From NCBI RefSeq assembly GCF_000705555.1, contig NZ_JMQN01000040.1, positions 62,001 through 126,000 on the forward strand: a stretch of DNA of 64,000 nucleotides, read 5' to 3'. The position numbers were made by a program, and so were the translations under genes. This DNA is from Marinobacterium lacunae. Its GTDB lineage: Bacteria > Pseudomonadota > Gammaproteobacteria > Pseudomonadales > Balneatricaceae. Under the pieces are notes generated by a model that ran no database searches, was not told where the DNA came from, and saw nothing but the letters and a program-made list of their open reading frames with translations. Shown here piece by piece: positions 35,726 to 44,825 of this stretch (within the stretch, counting starts at the first letter, position 1; every line of letters begins with the position of its first letter).

Positions 35726-36897
35726 GCCACGCCCTCCTTAACCGGCGCCTTGCTATCGCTCAGACGGGTGAATAGAAAGCTCAGGGTTGCCAATGTCCCG
35801 AATAGCAATGCGGCCAGGCCAAGGCTCTCGTAGCCAAAACTCTTGGCCAGCGTCCCCCCCAGCAGCGGACCCACGGCAGCGCCGGTCATCAACATGGCGG
35901 GAGTGGCCGCCATCGCACGACCGGATCTGTCGAGCCTGGCAAGCGCACCGAATACAAAGGTGTGGGTAAAGATCATCACCGCAGCGAAGAACGAAGCGGC
36001 AGCGGCATAGCCATAGAATGCGGTTGAACTGACGATAGTAAACGCCAGCATAGCCTGGACTACCGGACCAGCCACCATCACAACCTGTGCCGGTATCCGC
36101 TTCTCCAGCACCCCTGCCAACGCCGCCGGGAACAGATTGACGAGTCCGAGCGCGACCAAAACGCCGGTGATCGCTTCAATCCCAAACTCCCGTTGATGGC
36201 CAACACGCTCGAGAAAACTGAACGTCATCGCTTGAACCAGCGCCATCAAGCTGATGCCCAGGATGCCGAACCAAACGGCTTCAGGTAGACGCTCAGCGTT
36301 CGGGGCGGATGAATGCTCGGTCCGACCGGCGCTCTTTGGCGATTGCCCAACAACCGGGAATGTGAAAGCCGATACAGCAGCCGCCAGCATCATGATGATG
36401 GCAAATACGACGAAGAGAGCCGCCCCGCCTTTTGCCTCGATCAGACCGGGCGTTGCCCCGAGGAAGATCACCGAAAAGATGCCCAACGCGAAACCGACAA
36501 TGGAAAACAACCGATGGGGGTGCCCGCTCCGGGCGATCGTTCCATGGGTCACGCTCAGGGCAGCACCGACGCAGAGTCCGGCTATTCCATGCAAGATGCC
36601 CATTAGCAGAAAGCTTTGAGTTCTGGAGACCAGCGCAAAACAGACACCAACCAGGAGGAAGCCAAGGCTGGCGACCGCTTTTGTGGGCAGGCGGTAGAAT
36701 CGCGGCGCCAGCGTTACACTGGCGATCACCGCGCCCAGCAGGAACAGTGTCACGAGACTGCCGCTCTGTTGAGGGTCCAGTCCGTAATGCTGAATCAAGG
36801 TGCCGATCCAAACCGGTAGTGCAACCAGATCCAGCATCCCTGCGCAATGGGCCACCATGAGTGCTATGCAACCACGCGTACCAAAGTTCATAGCCAT
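35722..36897 (-). CDS. MFS transporter (copy 1)
   Basis: A 391-residue inner-membrane carrier with about twelve membrane segments. GGAGG fits the ATG at 36897 (MAMNFGTRG) better than the longer open frame. It is clearly paralogous to the MFS protein at 58387-59571: both start with an AG-M-D-ALP-WIG motif and share SVTHG-I-R--HPHRLF in the middle. One copy therefore serves each aromatic module. Uptake of an aromatic acid is likely. Confidence 0.88.
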   Translation of the reverse strand: MAMNFGTRGCIALMVAHCAGMLDLVALPVWIGTLIQHYGLDPQQSGSLVTLFLLGAVIASVTLAPRFYRLPTKAVASLGFLLVGVCFALVSRTQSFLLMGILHGIAGLCVGAALSVTHGTIARSGHPHRLFSIVGFALGIFSVIFLGATPGLIEAKGGAALFVVFAIIMMLAAAVSAFTFPVVGQSPKSAGRTEHSSAPNAERLPEAVWFGILGISLMALVQAMTFSFLERVGHQREFGIEAITGVLVALGLVNLFPAALAGVLEKRIPAQVVMVAGPVVQAMLAFTIVSSTAFYGYAAAASFFAAVMIFTHTFVFGALARLDRSGRAMAATPAMLMTGAAVGPLLGGTLAKSFGYESLGLAALLFGTLATLSFLFTRLSDSKAPVKEGVA

Positions 36898-37069
36898 GAC
36901 TGCACGCCTCCGGCAGTTTGCGCCGGCTTGAGGCTCGAGCCCACAATGCGACTGAGTTTCAGGCAACCAAACAGCATCGTGCCTCTCCCGTTGTTATGTT
37001 TATTGTCACCGGAGCGCCCCCTGGGAGCGCTCCGCGTTGGGTTTTCATCATTAAGGTCGGACTATTGCG
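36898..37069. other. Spacer between the VOC dioxygenase and MFS genes with a hairpin
   Basis: GGAGCGC/GCGCTCC (37011-37017, 37027-37033) forms a 7-base stem about 37 bases past the dioxygenase stop codon. There is no U-run on either side. It may weakly end or stabilise the upstream transcript. Confidence 0.4.
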
Positions 37070-38023
37070 TCAGGCGTAATCACCCTTCGCTGTCGAATCG
37101 GGACCCGGCGCCCATTTTTTGCGGTAACCCAACAGGAAGGTCTGGGAGCTATCGGCACCGAGGCTCGACACACGGGGTACCCAGTTGGCATCGTGCAGGT
37201 CCATGTCGGCGTCCATCTCCATATGGCAACCGAACGGGCTGTTGAAATACCAGAACCAGTTGGAACCGAAGATATGGCGACCCGGCCCCCAGAAGGGTTG
37301 ATAGCCTTTCTCCACGAACCGCGAACCGTTCTGCAACACCTCGGTGGGACCGCCAAAATGGAAGGTGAAGTGCTCTACACCCTTCATGTGGGGCGGTGCA
37401 CCGATCAGAAAGTGAGTGTGGTGATCCAGTGTTCCTGCCGGCTGGATAAACGGGCCGACACCTTCGAACCGGTCGGTACAACGGAACCCGAGTCGCTCCA
37501 CATAGAACGCCTCTGCCTTTGCCACATCCGGAACGAAGTAAACGATATGCGAGAGTGTGCGGGGATGGATCTGACCCGCGTCGTCGTTGACGCCCAACTG
37601 GTTTACGGCGCGCTGTAGGGGTGCCCCAGGCACATTGGCAAGCTCACCCATCTTTTCCACGGATCGGCGCACAGTGACCTGAAAACCCAGCACGAAGCCT
37701 GAGTCATCCACGGACTCGATAGAGCCATCCTCCAGGTAACGGACGTCACGGTCTTTGGACAACTCATCCGCGATCGCCTTCAAAGTTGTCTCATCAGCGA
37801 CACCCATGACGGTTTTGCGCAGCATGCTGCCGGTTTCCATCGCCTTGGGCAGACGTTCGTCAGAGGCGTGAGCGATGATGACGGATGTACCATCCAGCGC
37901 CTCGAAGCGACCACCTTTCTCGGTGGCAGCAACAGGGATCAAGCCATAATCCGTTAGATACTCGGCGCAACCGGCCACATCATCGACACCAAAAACAACG
38001 GCGTCCAAACCTACAATTTTCAT
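37070..38023 (-). CDS. Extradiol dioxygenase of the VOC superfamily
   Basis: A 317-residue two-domain protein. The C-terminal domain holds a complete 2-His-1-Glu iron site: H159 (TLSHIVYFV), H218 (GVEHFTFHF) and E269 (GCHMEMDAD). Such enzymes cut a catechol ring next to its hydroxyl groups. AGGAGAG lies before the ATG. The gene for an alpha/beta hydrolase that could split the ring-cleavage product is directly upstream, a usual pairing. The substrate ring is not identifiable. Confidence 0.88.
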   Translation of the reverse strand: MKIVGLDAVVFGVDDVAGCAEYLTDYGLIPVAATEKGGRFEALDGTSVIIAHASDERLPKAMETGSMLRKTVMGVADETTLKAIADELSKDRDVRYLEDGSIESVDDSGFVLGFQVTVRRSVEKMGELANVPGAPLQRAVNQLGVNDDAGQIHPRTLSHIVYFVPDVAKAEAFYVERLGFRCTDRFEGVGPFIQPAGTLDHHTHFLIGAPPHMKGVEHFTFHFGGPTEVLQNGSRFVEKGYQPFWGPGRHIFGSNWFWYFNSPFGCHMEMDADMDLHDANWVPRVSSLGADSSQTFLLGYRKKWAPGPDSTAKGDYA

Positions 38024-38049
38024 TGTTATCTCTCCTGATTCCTATGTAT

Positions 38050-39207
38050 TCATGCCGTGCGACCGCCGAGGGTTTCGGCTACCCAGTCGGCGATATAAGC
38101 ACCCGCGTTTGCTGAGTTATCAAAGCTGGAGTGCTGCACGCCTCCCTCGCGCTCGGTGAAGATTTTCAGTTCCCGTTTCGGACTGTTGATGAGTTGGTCA
38201 TAGGTGCGCTGCGCCCAGTGCAGCGGAATTTGGGAATCTTTCTCGCCATGGGTGACCAGGAAGGGAACCTTGATCCGGTCCAGTACGCCATCCAGGTGGA
38301 CGTTTTCGGCAATCGCCATGAACTCGTCCATATCCTTGGCACCCCAAACCCAGCGGACATGATTCCAATAGTGCGGCACCGGGAAGTCACCCTCTTTGGC
38401 CATGCGCTTTTTCTGCACATCACGCCAGTCATGATTGGCACCCCACACAACGCCACAGGCAAAACGCGGCTCGAAGGCGACCGCACGCGGGCAGTAGTAG
38501 CCTCCCAGAGAAACACCCTCCATACCGATCCGCTTTGGATCGACATCGGCACGAGTTTCAAGCCAGTCCACGACTTTGCTCGCCCAATGTTCGGTGTCGT
38601 AGCGAGCATGCAGGCCCTGCAAACGTAACGCCTCTCCGGTTCCCGGCTGATCGACGATCAGTGAAGAGACACCGCGTTTTGCCAGCCAGCGCGGCAGGCC
38701 AACGCCGTATTTCATCTCTTTGGTGGAGTCCAGGCCATTGACCTGGACCAGAATGGGTGCCGGGCCATCTACACCCTCGGCCCTTACATACAGGGCAGAG
38801 AGGTGTTTGCCCTCGTAGGGGATCTCAACGCGTTCGCAGTTCTCTTTCGCCAGATCAATCCCTTTGTTGAACACCTCCAGGAAGCGCTGATACAGGGCCA
38901 GCCGTCCCGGCGCACCATGAGCCTGGAGACGCTCGGCAGTGAGAAAATAGGTTGCCGCTCGAACATATTTGTCGCCGGCCGAAATCATCCGCCCCCTGGA
39001 CTCGTCTTCGTCAGCCAGTGAGCAGAGCTTATCTGCCATGCGTGACCAGGTTTCCCTGAACGCCTGTGTACCCGCTGCATCCGGCGCTTTCGCGGCCTCT
39101 TGCAGAGGCGCACACATCTCTTCGATTTCGCCCATCTTGGCACCCATCTCGATAGCCAGATCGACAGACAGGTTCCAGACATAATTGGTGGGGAAGTAAC
39201 GGAACAT
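38050..39207 (-). CDS. Alpha/beta hydrolase, dihydroxypseudooxynicotine-hydrolase-like
   Basis: A 385-residue hydrolase with an N-terminal helical cap (about 1-130) and a core domain carrying nucleophile S233 in GVSLGG, D324 (HGEKDSQIP) and H359 (GGVQHSS). The layout matches the FrsA and 2,6-dihydroxypseudooxynicotine hydrolase group, which includes C-C bond hydrolases. It starts with AGGAGAGTGT before the ATG and precedes the extradiol dioxygenase, so it probably hydrolyses the ring-fission product. Confidence 0.85.
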   Translation of the reverse strand: MFRYFPTNYVWNLSVDLAIEMGAKMGEIEEMCAPLQEAAKAPDAAGTQAFRETWSRMADKLCSLADEDESRGRMISAGDKYVRAATYFLTAERLQAHGAPGRLALYQRFLEVFNKGIDLAKENCERVEIPYEGKHLSALYVRAEGVDGPAPILVQVNGLDSTKEMKYGVGLPRWLAKRGVSSLIVDQPGTGEALRLQGLHARYDTEHWASKVVDWLETRADVDPKRIGMEGVSLGGYYCPRAVAFEPRFACGVVWGANHDWRDVQKKRMAKEGDFPVPHYWNHVRWVWGAKDMDEFMAIAENVHLDGVLDRIKVPFLVTHGEKDSQIPLHWAQRTYDQLINSPKRELKIFTEREGGVQHSSFDNSANAGAYIADWVAETLGGRTA

Positions 39208-39324
39208 ACACTCTCCTATAAAAATCCTTCACAAGGCGAAGAACCATCGATCAAACACCTGGCCGTTGATCGTGCCCAGGCTGTGCCAAACGACACCGGC
39301 TCCGCGAATCAATGCAACACTGTT

Positions 39325-39374
39325 AAAAAAAGCCCCCGGCCAGTCCCTGAGTTTCCAGCGCCGATGCCGGGGGC
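39325..39374 (-). terminator. Strong terminator after the DUF1302-DUF1329 pair
   Basis: On the minus strand a 9-base GC-rich stem (GCCCCCGGC/GCCGGGGGC) with a long internal loop is followed by TTTTTTT. It lies about 185 bases past the DUF1329 stop codon. It should separate that pair from the hydrolase and dioxygenase genes, which then need their own promoter in 39208-39324. Confidence 0.8.
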
Positions 39375-39558
39375 AAAAGGCGATCCGATCTGTCGCCCCG
39401 ATACCGGCTTGTAGCCCACAACTCCGGTTTCGAGGCACGAGTATCCAGCTGCCCCGAGGGGGGTAGGAGCAGAAGATTCACTCGTCAGCGGTATCTTCGG
39501 GATAGGTGTATAAGGGCTCACACTATCCCGACAGGTTTCAGATCAGTTCGCGTCAGGT
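39375..39558. other. Non-coding stretch, nothing recognised
   Basis: This is the rest of the roughly 350-base gap between the hydrolase and DUF1329 genes. Apart from the terminator next to it I see no gene, repeat or clear promoter. Confidence 0.4.
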
Positions 39559-40920
39559 TTATCGAACTCCTTGGGCTGCCAGCCCCTGGCCTGTAAACGT
39601 GGAGGTTGGCCAGCGCTTAGAGGGTCGATGATGGAATTTCTTGTCATTCAGGACGTTGGCCACATAGCCCTCACCGGACAGGAGATCGTAATAACCGAAG
39701 GTCTGTTGCACGGTTCCCGGGAAGTCAGGCATGACATAGTTGAACAGCCAAAGCGATTTCCACAGCTGGCCCTTGCCATCCCAGCGATCACCCAGTACGG
39801 CCTGCCAAGTGTCCTCATCCAGGTAATAGAGGCTTCGCGGAGCCTGATGACGTTTTCCGTCAGCCAGTGTTGCTTCCACCACCCAGACACGGTGGAGTTC
39901 CCAGCGCACGGCTTCCGGATTCAGATGATGGCCCGAAATAATGTTGTCCTCGCTGTACTGGAGGAAACGATTCTGGTTATACGGCACCAACATCTCTTTC
40001 TTGCCGACCAGCTTCCAGTCGAAGCCATCGGTACGGCCGGAAAATACACTCAACTCATCGAACGACATCAACCCTGCTGTCGCCGGTGTCGGTGTATCAC
40101 AGCAGGCGCTTGGCAGGCGGCGCACCCGTCGCTGTCCGGTGAGATAGACGTATGCCGCGGACTCATCGGCATCCAAGTTGGTCCGTCCGACAATCATTTC
40201 GCCGGCACGGATGGGGGGGCCGGCGTTTACTAGGTTCACCTCCCAGTAGTAGCCGTCATAACCATCGGCGGAGCCCTCTTCGAAGTAATAGGGCATACGC
40301 TGACGAATCAGGCCATCAGTGGTCAGGACAACCTTGCCATCCGTGGTTATCTGGTACTGGTTAAGGTCAGCCTCCCAGCTGGTACCGCGCCAGGCCAGCA
40401 GATGGTTATTGATCGCCTCCAGACCTGTCTTGGGGATTGGAAACGGAATACCGCCGTACGCACCTTTCAGGGTGTAGCCGTCCATTTCGGCATTCACAGC
40501 GTTCCGGGCCGTATTGTCGTATACCCATTGCGGAGCGACTGCCGTGCGGTGGGTGGGATAAACATTCAGTTTGTATGTATCGGGATATTTGCGCAGCAGC
40601 GCCTTTACCCCATCAGTCAGCTTGTCTTCGTACTGATCCATGTTCTGAGCGCTCACTGTAAACAGCGGCGTCTCATCCTTGAACGGATCGCCCCGGCGTC
40701 CACCCGGTTCATCACCGGGGATCTGCTGCGTATAACCACCGGTCCAGGCGGGAATGGAACCATCGGCGTTACCCGCCTTCTCGCCTCCCGATGGGGTTAG
40801 CTCAGTACCTAAGTTTGCCGCCTCTTCTGCACTGACACCCGCTAGCGCCGACATCGACACACAGCCAAGTAAAGCAGCGAACAACCGGGCCTTAGGGATT
40901 TGTATATTCTTGTTATACAT
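39559..40920 (-). CDS. DUF1329 outer-membrane/periplasmic protein
   Basis: A 453-residue exported protein (signal peptide to about residue 31, ALAGVSAEE) of the DUF1329 family, rich in beta strands. Family members usually sit next to a DUF1302 gene in clusters for steroids, terpenes, aromatics or other hydrophobic carbon sources. They are thought to act as lipoprotein-binding or carrier-like partners. It follows DUF1302 by 15 bases and is ended by a strong terminator. The function is not proven for any close relative I know. Confidence 0.88.
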   Translation of the reverse strand: MYNKNIQIPKARLFAALLGCVSMSALAGVSAEEAANLGTELTPSGGEKAGNADGSIPAWTGGYTQQIPGDEPGGRRGDPFKDETPLFTVSAQNMDQYEDKLTDGVKALLRKYPDTYKLNVYPTHRTAVAPQWVYDNTARNAVNAEMDGYTLKGAYGGIPFPIPKTGLEAINNHLLAWRGTSWEADLNQYQITTDGKVVLTTDGLIRQRMPYYFEEGSADGYDGYYWEVNLVNAGPPIRAGEMIVGRTNLDADESAAYVYLTGQRRVRRLPSACCDTPTPATAGLMSFDELSVFSGRTDGFDWKLVGKKEMLVPYNQNRFLQYSEDNIISGHHLNPEAVRWELHRVWVVEATLADGKRHQAPRSLYYLDEDTWQAVLGDRWDGKGQLWKSLWLFNYVMPDFPGTVQQTFGYYDLLSGEGYVANVLNDKKFHHRPSKRWPTSTFTGQGLAAQGVR

Positions 40921-40935
40921 AAAGATCTCCCGAAA

Positions 40936-42603
40936 TCAGAAAGTAGTACTCACGGACAGGGAGATGAAATCCCGGTCTTTGAGTGACTGCTTGAATTGAG
41001 CATTGCTGTTGTTGTCCAGCGTCGAGCCTTCGGGACCAAAGAAGGTGACGTAGTTGAGCGAGCCCTGCCACTGGTTCAAATAAAGCACCTTTACGCCGAG
41101 GTTCAGATCGCCGCCCCTGTCGACGCCAAATGCGTTACCCAAAGCGGAGGACTTGCCCCAGGTGTAACCCAGACCGACTGAAGGGCTGACGTCTGCACCG
41201 GAGAACAACTGGCGGTAGGTCGGCGTATACACCATCCTCAAGCCGACCGCTGACTTGTCCGCGTTCGGGTTAAGCATCTCCTCGTTCTTGTCGACCGATA
41301 CCCGTGTGTTCCACGCAACCTCACCAACGAAACTGGCCTCGTCAGAGATAAAGCTTGGGCCCAGGCTGGCCAACCAGGAGAACTGGGCGTGTGCCGTTTC
41401 ACCGACTGCGTAACCGGGGTTGTTGTCGTTGTCGAAATCGGTATGAACACCAATGGTGGGCAGGATGGTCTGGCCGGAGCTGGCCAGAGGCGTATTTTGA
41501 CGGTAGGAGATTTCACCGGCCAGACTCCAACTACCGACACTGGTCGCGATGCTGGCCCCGTAGGCGCGAATACCCTCATGGTAGACCCAACGATACTTAT
41601 CCGCGGTCAAGGCCGGCGGGAAACCGTTCAGGTATGTCCAGATGTTACTCGGGCCTGTTGCGTGATATCTGATCGCGTACAGACCCAAATCACTGTCGAG
41701 TGACGGTACGTACCAACGCAGCTGAAGACCGTACTGTCCGGTATCGGAGGGTTCCAGGTCACCTGCACGCTCAAAGGTCCCGACCGGACCGGCCAAGATT
41801 CTCTCACCCTCAAGAGCGTCACTTCCTGACAGATAGGCACCGGTCGGGATCAGCCGCGCCTTCTCCCACTCGTAGCCCACATAAGCACCCAACGACATAC
41901 TATCGTTCAACGGGAGATCAACGGATAGCTTGCCGGTGGGGCGAGCCACCTCCTTGAACTGGGAGTTGGGCACCGACAGAAGCTTTACAACATCGAAAGG
42001 GGCCTGCCCGCCCGCAATACCGTTAGCGCCGAAGAAGAGACTTTCGCCCCAAAGCAGGGTATGACGACCCAAGCGTACGGTACCCATGTTGTCGCCGACA
42101 GGGAAACGGCCGTATACAAACGCATCCAGTATCTCGGCGTCGCCGCCCATTACATCCTGGGTATGATCCGAAAATTGATCACCGGGAACATGGTTGGAGG
42201 TGGTTGTATCGTTGTCGTTGCGCCCGTGATACACATCGTCGTACCAAGCAGCCGCACTTACGCGTGCGCCCACATTGCCATATCGAGCGTCGAACTCAGA
42301 CAACAGATCCAGTCGATTGGAGACAAGACCTTTGTCGAAGTTGTTGTCACCGTCATCCTGGTTGACGTTATTTGGTCCAACAACGTTAAAGCCGGCATCG
42401 AACTGCGTGCTTGCAAGCCCCGGCGATCGGTCATCTACACGAAAAGCCGTGCTGTACTTAACGGTATTGTCCCATCGAAGTTGTAGATCGGAATCACCCA
42501 TCTCGATCTCGAAAGCCTGGGCCGAACCGGTCGCCATCATCAGCGCGCAAGCCAAGGCGGTAGGACGGAAGGGATGCGCCCCTGCCGTGGTAGCTGTCGT
42601 CAT
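40936..42603 (-). CDS. DUF1302 outer-membrane barrel protein
   Basis: A 555-residue outer-membrane protein with a signal peptide (about 1-31, GSAQAFEIE) and many amphipathic strands, ending in Phe (SVSTTF). The ATG at 42603 follows GGAGGAGGGAGAT. It is the first gene after the divergent LysR regulator and probably a substrate channel for the module. It pairs with DUF1329 downstream. Confidence 0.88.
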   Translation of the reverse strand: MTTATTAGAHPFRPTALACALMMATGSAQAFEIEMGDSDLQLRWDNTVKYSTAFRVDDRSPGLASTQFDAGFNVVGPNNVNQDDGDNNFDKGLVSNRLDLLSEFDARYGNVGARVSAAAWYDDVYHGRNDNDTTTSNHVPGDQFSDHTQDVMGGDAEILDAFVYGRFPVGDNMGTVRLGRHTLLWGESLFFGANGIAGGQAPFDVVKLLSVPNSQFKEVARPTGKLSVDLPLNDSMSLGAYVGYEWEKARLIPTGAYLSGSDALEGERILAGPVGTFERAGDLEPSDTGQYGLQLRWYVPSLDSDLGLYAIRYHATGPSNIWTYLNGFPPALTADKYRWVYHEGIRAYGASIATSVGSWSLAGEISYRQNTPLASSGQTILPTIGVHTDFDNDNNPGYAVGETAHAQFSWLASLGPSFISDEASFVGEVAWNTRVSVDKNEEMLNPNADKSAVGLRMVYTPTYRQLFSGADVSPSVGLGYTWGKSSALGNAFGVDRGGDLNLGVKVLYLNQWQGSLNYVTFFGPEGSTLDNNSNAQFKQSLKDRDFISLSVSTTF

Positions 42604-42824
42604 ATCTCCCTCCTCCATTTTATGGAGTTTTTGTTTTTATACGGGCTGGCTCGGTGTCGGATAGAACAACACTCGGAGGCCTGCTATTACGCTGCTTCGA
42701 GTCACCCAAGCAGGTATCAACACAGGGAAAAGATACGAAAAGGGTGACCTTTCAGTAAAACGCTTTAAACTGAACCCATGATTCGATGAGATCGAATGGT
42801 CATGCCTGGTACTGGAGGTGAGCT
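42604..42824. promoter_or_regulatory. Divergent control region with a LysR-type palindrome
   Basis: This spacer lies between the DUF1302 and LysR genes. ATTCGAT-gag-ATCGAAT at 42781-42797 is a perfect inverted repeat containing the T-N11-A core typical of LysR-family sites. It lies 27 bases upstream of the LysR start, as expected for self-regulation with control of the divergent operon. Confidence 0.7.
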
Positions 42825-43766
42825 GTGCGCTTCAAGAAGCTGGACCTGAATTTGCTGGTTGCATTGGACACCCTGCTGAAAGCGCGCAGTGTCACTCGCA
42901 CCGCGGAGCAACTGAACTTGAGCCCCTCTGCGGTAAGCAATTCATTATCAAGACTACGCGAGTATTTCGGCGACGAGTTGTTGGTTCAGATCGGCCGCAG
43001 GATGGAGATCACGCCGCTTGGCGAAAGCCTCCAGGAACCTGTGCGAGATGTGCTTAACAGAATCGAGAGCACCATCCTGATCCCTCCCGAATTTCACCCG
43101 GACAATACCGATCGAACTTTTTCCATATTCGTATCGGATTACACCCAAATTGTCTTTGTTCCACACTTGATGACACTCACCTCCGAACAATCGTCCACGG
43201 CAAAATTCAATTTTCTGCCTCAGATAGCCAACCCACATAAACAGCTGGAGCAGGGAGACGCAGACTTGCTGATTATCCCATCGGGCTTCGTTTCGCCGGA
43301 CCACCCCTATGACGTGTTGTACGAAGAAGACTATGTCTGTCTCATTTGGGCAGAGAGCTCACATGCCCGGTCAGAACTGACTTTCGAACGCTACGCTCAA
43401 GCGAAGCATGTCGTTATGGCACCGCCGGCCGGAAGATCCGATTATTTCGAGTATCTGGCGAAAAAAAAATATGGCATCAATCGCGACATAATAACCACGA
43501 CATACAGCTTCGCAGCCGTTCCCGGGCTGATCGTAGGGACAGATCATATCGCCACGGTCCACACCCGCCTGGCTCGCCTGCTGGTTAAGGCATTTCCATT
43601 GCAAATCAGGCCACTCCCCTTCCACATGGATTCGATGAAACAGTGCGCACAATGGCACCATTACCGCAGTAACGACCAGGGTTTGGTTTGGTTAAGAGAG
43701 ATGCTGAAAGGTGCTGTCACGAAAATGATCAGATCCGGTGAACCTGAATCGACCCTGATCCAATAA
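42825..43766 (+). CDS. LysR-family regulator, NodD-like (copy 1)
   Basis: A 313-residue activator with an N-terminal winged helix-turn-helix (about 7-65, ARSVTRTAEQLNLSPSAVS) and a co-inducer domain. The start is GTG with GGAGGTGAGCT before it. It is divergent from the DUF1302-led set and so probably controls module 4. It is paralogous to the LysR protein at 61013, sharing the LDLNLLVALD and REYFGDELL-V--GRRME-TPL patterns. Confidence 0.9.
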   Translation: MRFKKLDLNLLVALDTLLKARSVTRTAEQLNLSPSAVSNSLSRLREYFGDELLVQIGRRMEITPLGESLQEPVRDVLNRIESTILIPPEFHPDNTDRTFSIFVSDYTQIVFVPHLMTLTSEQSSTAKFNFLPQIANPHKQLEQGDADLLIIPSGFVSPDHPYDVLYEEDYVCLIWAESSHARSELTFERYAQAKHVVMAPPAGRSDYFEYLAKKKYGINRDIITTTYSFAAVPGLIVGTDHIATVHTRLARLLVKAFPLQIRPLPFHMDSMKQCAQWHHYRSNDQGLVWLREMLKGAVTKMIRSGEPESTLIQ

Positions 43767-43797
43767 ACAAGGGAACGCATCTTTGAGCAGAATACTG

Positions 43798-43818
43798 GGT
43801 GAGCGCATATAGCTCACC
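43798..43818. terminator. Hairpin between convergent regulator genes
   Basis: GGTGAGC/GCTCACC with a 7-base loop lies between the LysR and GntR stop codons. It has no U-run on either side, so terminator activity is only likely by position. Confidence 0.45.
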
Positions 43819-43867
43819 GGAGAGAGGCTTGATCCCCCCTCCGGTCGCGCGCGTGGCAGAGCCGCCT

Positions 43868-44578
43868 TCACTCCTCTCGAGGTTCGAACAACAGCGGGTC
43901 GCTCTTCACGATCTCAGCCGTACGTTCGATATGAGATCTAAGCAAACGGGCCGCTTCATCGGCATCGCCGGCGATGGCCGCCTCCATAATCAACTGGTGC
44001 TCGGAGTTGACATCGCGTTTGTTGTGGAAGGCTCTGGGCGCCGACAGTGTGCGGTAGCGGTTGTGTTGATCCGCAAGCTGTTCGCAGAAGCCTATCAACC
44101 AACGCGAATCGCAGCCGGAGATCAGCGCAGTGTGAAAGGCACGATGCAGCGGCTCCCATTCGGGGTTGTCTTCAAACTGGTTGTCGGTCAGTGACCTTGG
44201 AGTGCGGTTCAGCCGGTGATGTGCCAGCACCACCGCCTCCTCCCACTCGGTGGTGTGGTTGGCGATCGATTCACGCAACGCAAGCTCTTCCAACCAGCAC
44301 CGGGTCTTGGTGATCTCGGCGAGGTCCTGTTCGCTGATACGGGCCACCGCGAACCCCCTCAGCTCCCGCCTCTCGACAAGCCCCTCCGACACCAACCGGT
44401 TCAGCGCTTCGCGCAAGGGTGTCGCGCTTGCCGAGTAGCGTGCCGCCAGCGCCTCAATCGCCAATCGACTGCCGGGCAGCAACTCACCGCTGATCAGGTC
44501 GGTACGCAGTTGGTCGTACAGGCTGGTGGCCCTGGTCGAGCTACCGGAGCCATTGCGGATCGAAGGGGTACGCGCCAT
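43868..44578 (-). CDS. GntR-family regulator (FCD type, VanR-like)
   Basis: A 236-residue repressor with an N-terminal winged helix (about 18-80, PLREALNRLVSEGLVERR) and a helical FCD ligand domain with metal-site residues (HRAFHTALISG, EHQLIMEAAIAGD). It is divergent from the ACMSD-like decarboxylase operon across an AT-rich spacer with palindromes. VanR-type members repress vanillate genes and are released by the pathway acid, so a similar role is plausible. Confidence 0.9.
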   Translation of the reverse strand: MARTPSIRNGSGSSTRATSLYDQLRTDLISGELLPGSRLAIEALAARYSASATPLREALNRLVSEGLVERRELRGFAVARISEQDLAEITKTRCWLEELALRESIANHTTEWEEAVVLAHHRLNRTPRSLTDNQFEDNPEWEPLHRAFHTALISGCDSRWLIGFCEQLADQHNRYRTLSAPRAFHNKRDVNSEHQLIMEAAIAGDADEAARLLRSHIERTAEIVKSDPLLFEPREE

Positions 44579-44825
44579 GGAATTCTACTCGCAGGATTAT
44601 CGAGACCAAGTCTACTCGTTGTCGTTATGAAGAATAATATCAAGCCCCACACTAGACATCATTTTATATATAAAAATCAGCATTCCTAAGGTCAGCTAAC
44701 GATCTCGTTAATAGCACCTATCTATACAAAGTGTATTTAAAACTCTTTTTATATATAAAAACGAACACTATCATCCGTTTGTATATTTATATTCTGTCTA
44801 CGAAATAACCATAAGAACCTTCGTC
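44579..44825. promoter_or_regulatory. AT-rich control region with repeated palindromes
   Basis: This spacer is much AT-richer than the DNA around it. TTTTATATATAAAA (44662-44675) and TTTTTATATATAAAAA (44746-44761) are perfect palindromes 84 bases apart. ATACA-aag-TGTAT (44724-44736) is a third symmetrical site. They are candidate operators of the divergent GntR protein. Several -10-like TATA elements occur, so I did not choose a promoter. Confidence 0.65.

Noticed and set aside
44579-44825. CRISPR-like repetition in the AT-rich spacer
   Set aside because: Only two TATATA palindromes occur, without regular spacers or cas genes. An operator is the simpler reading.
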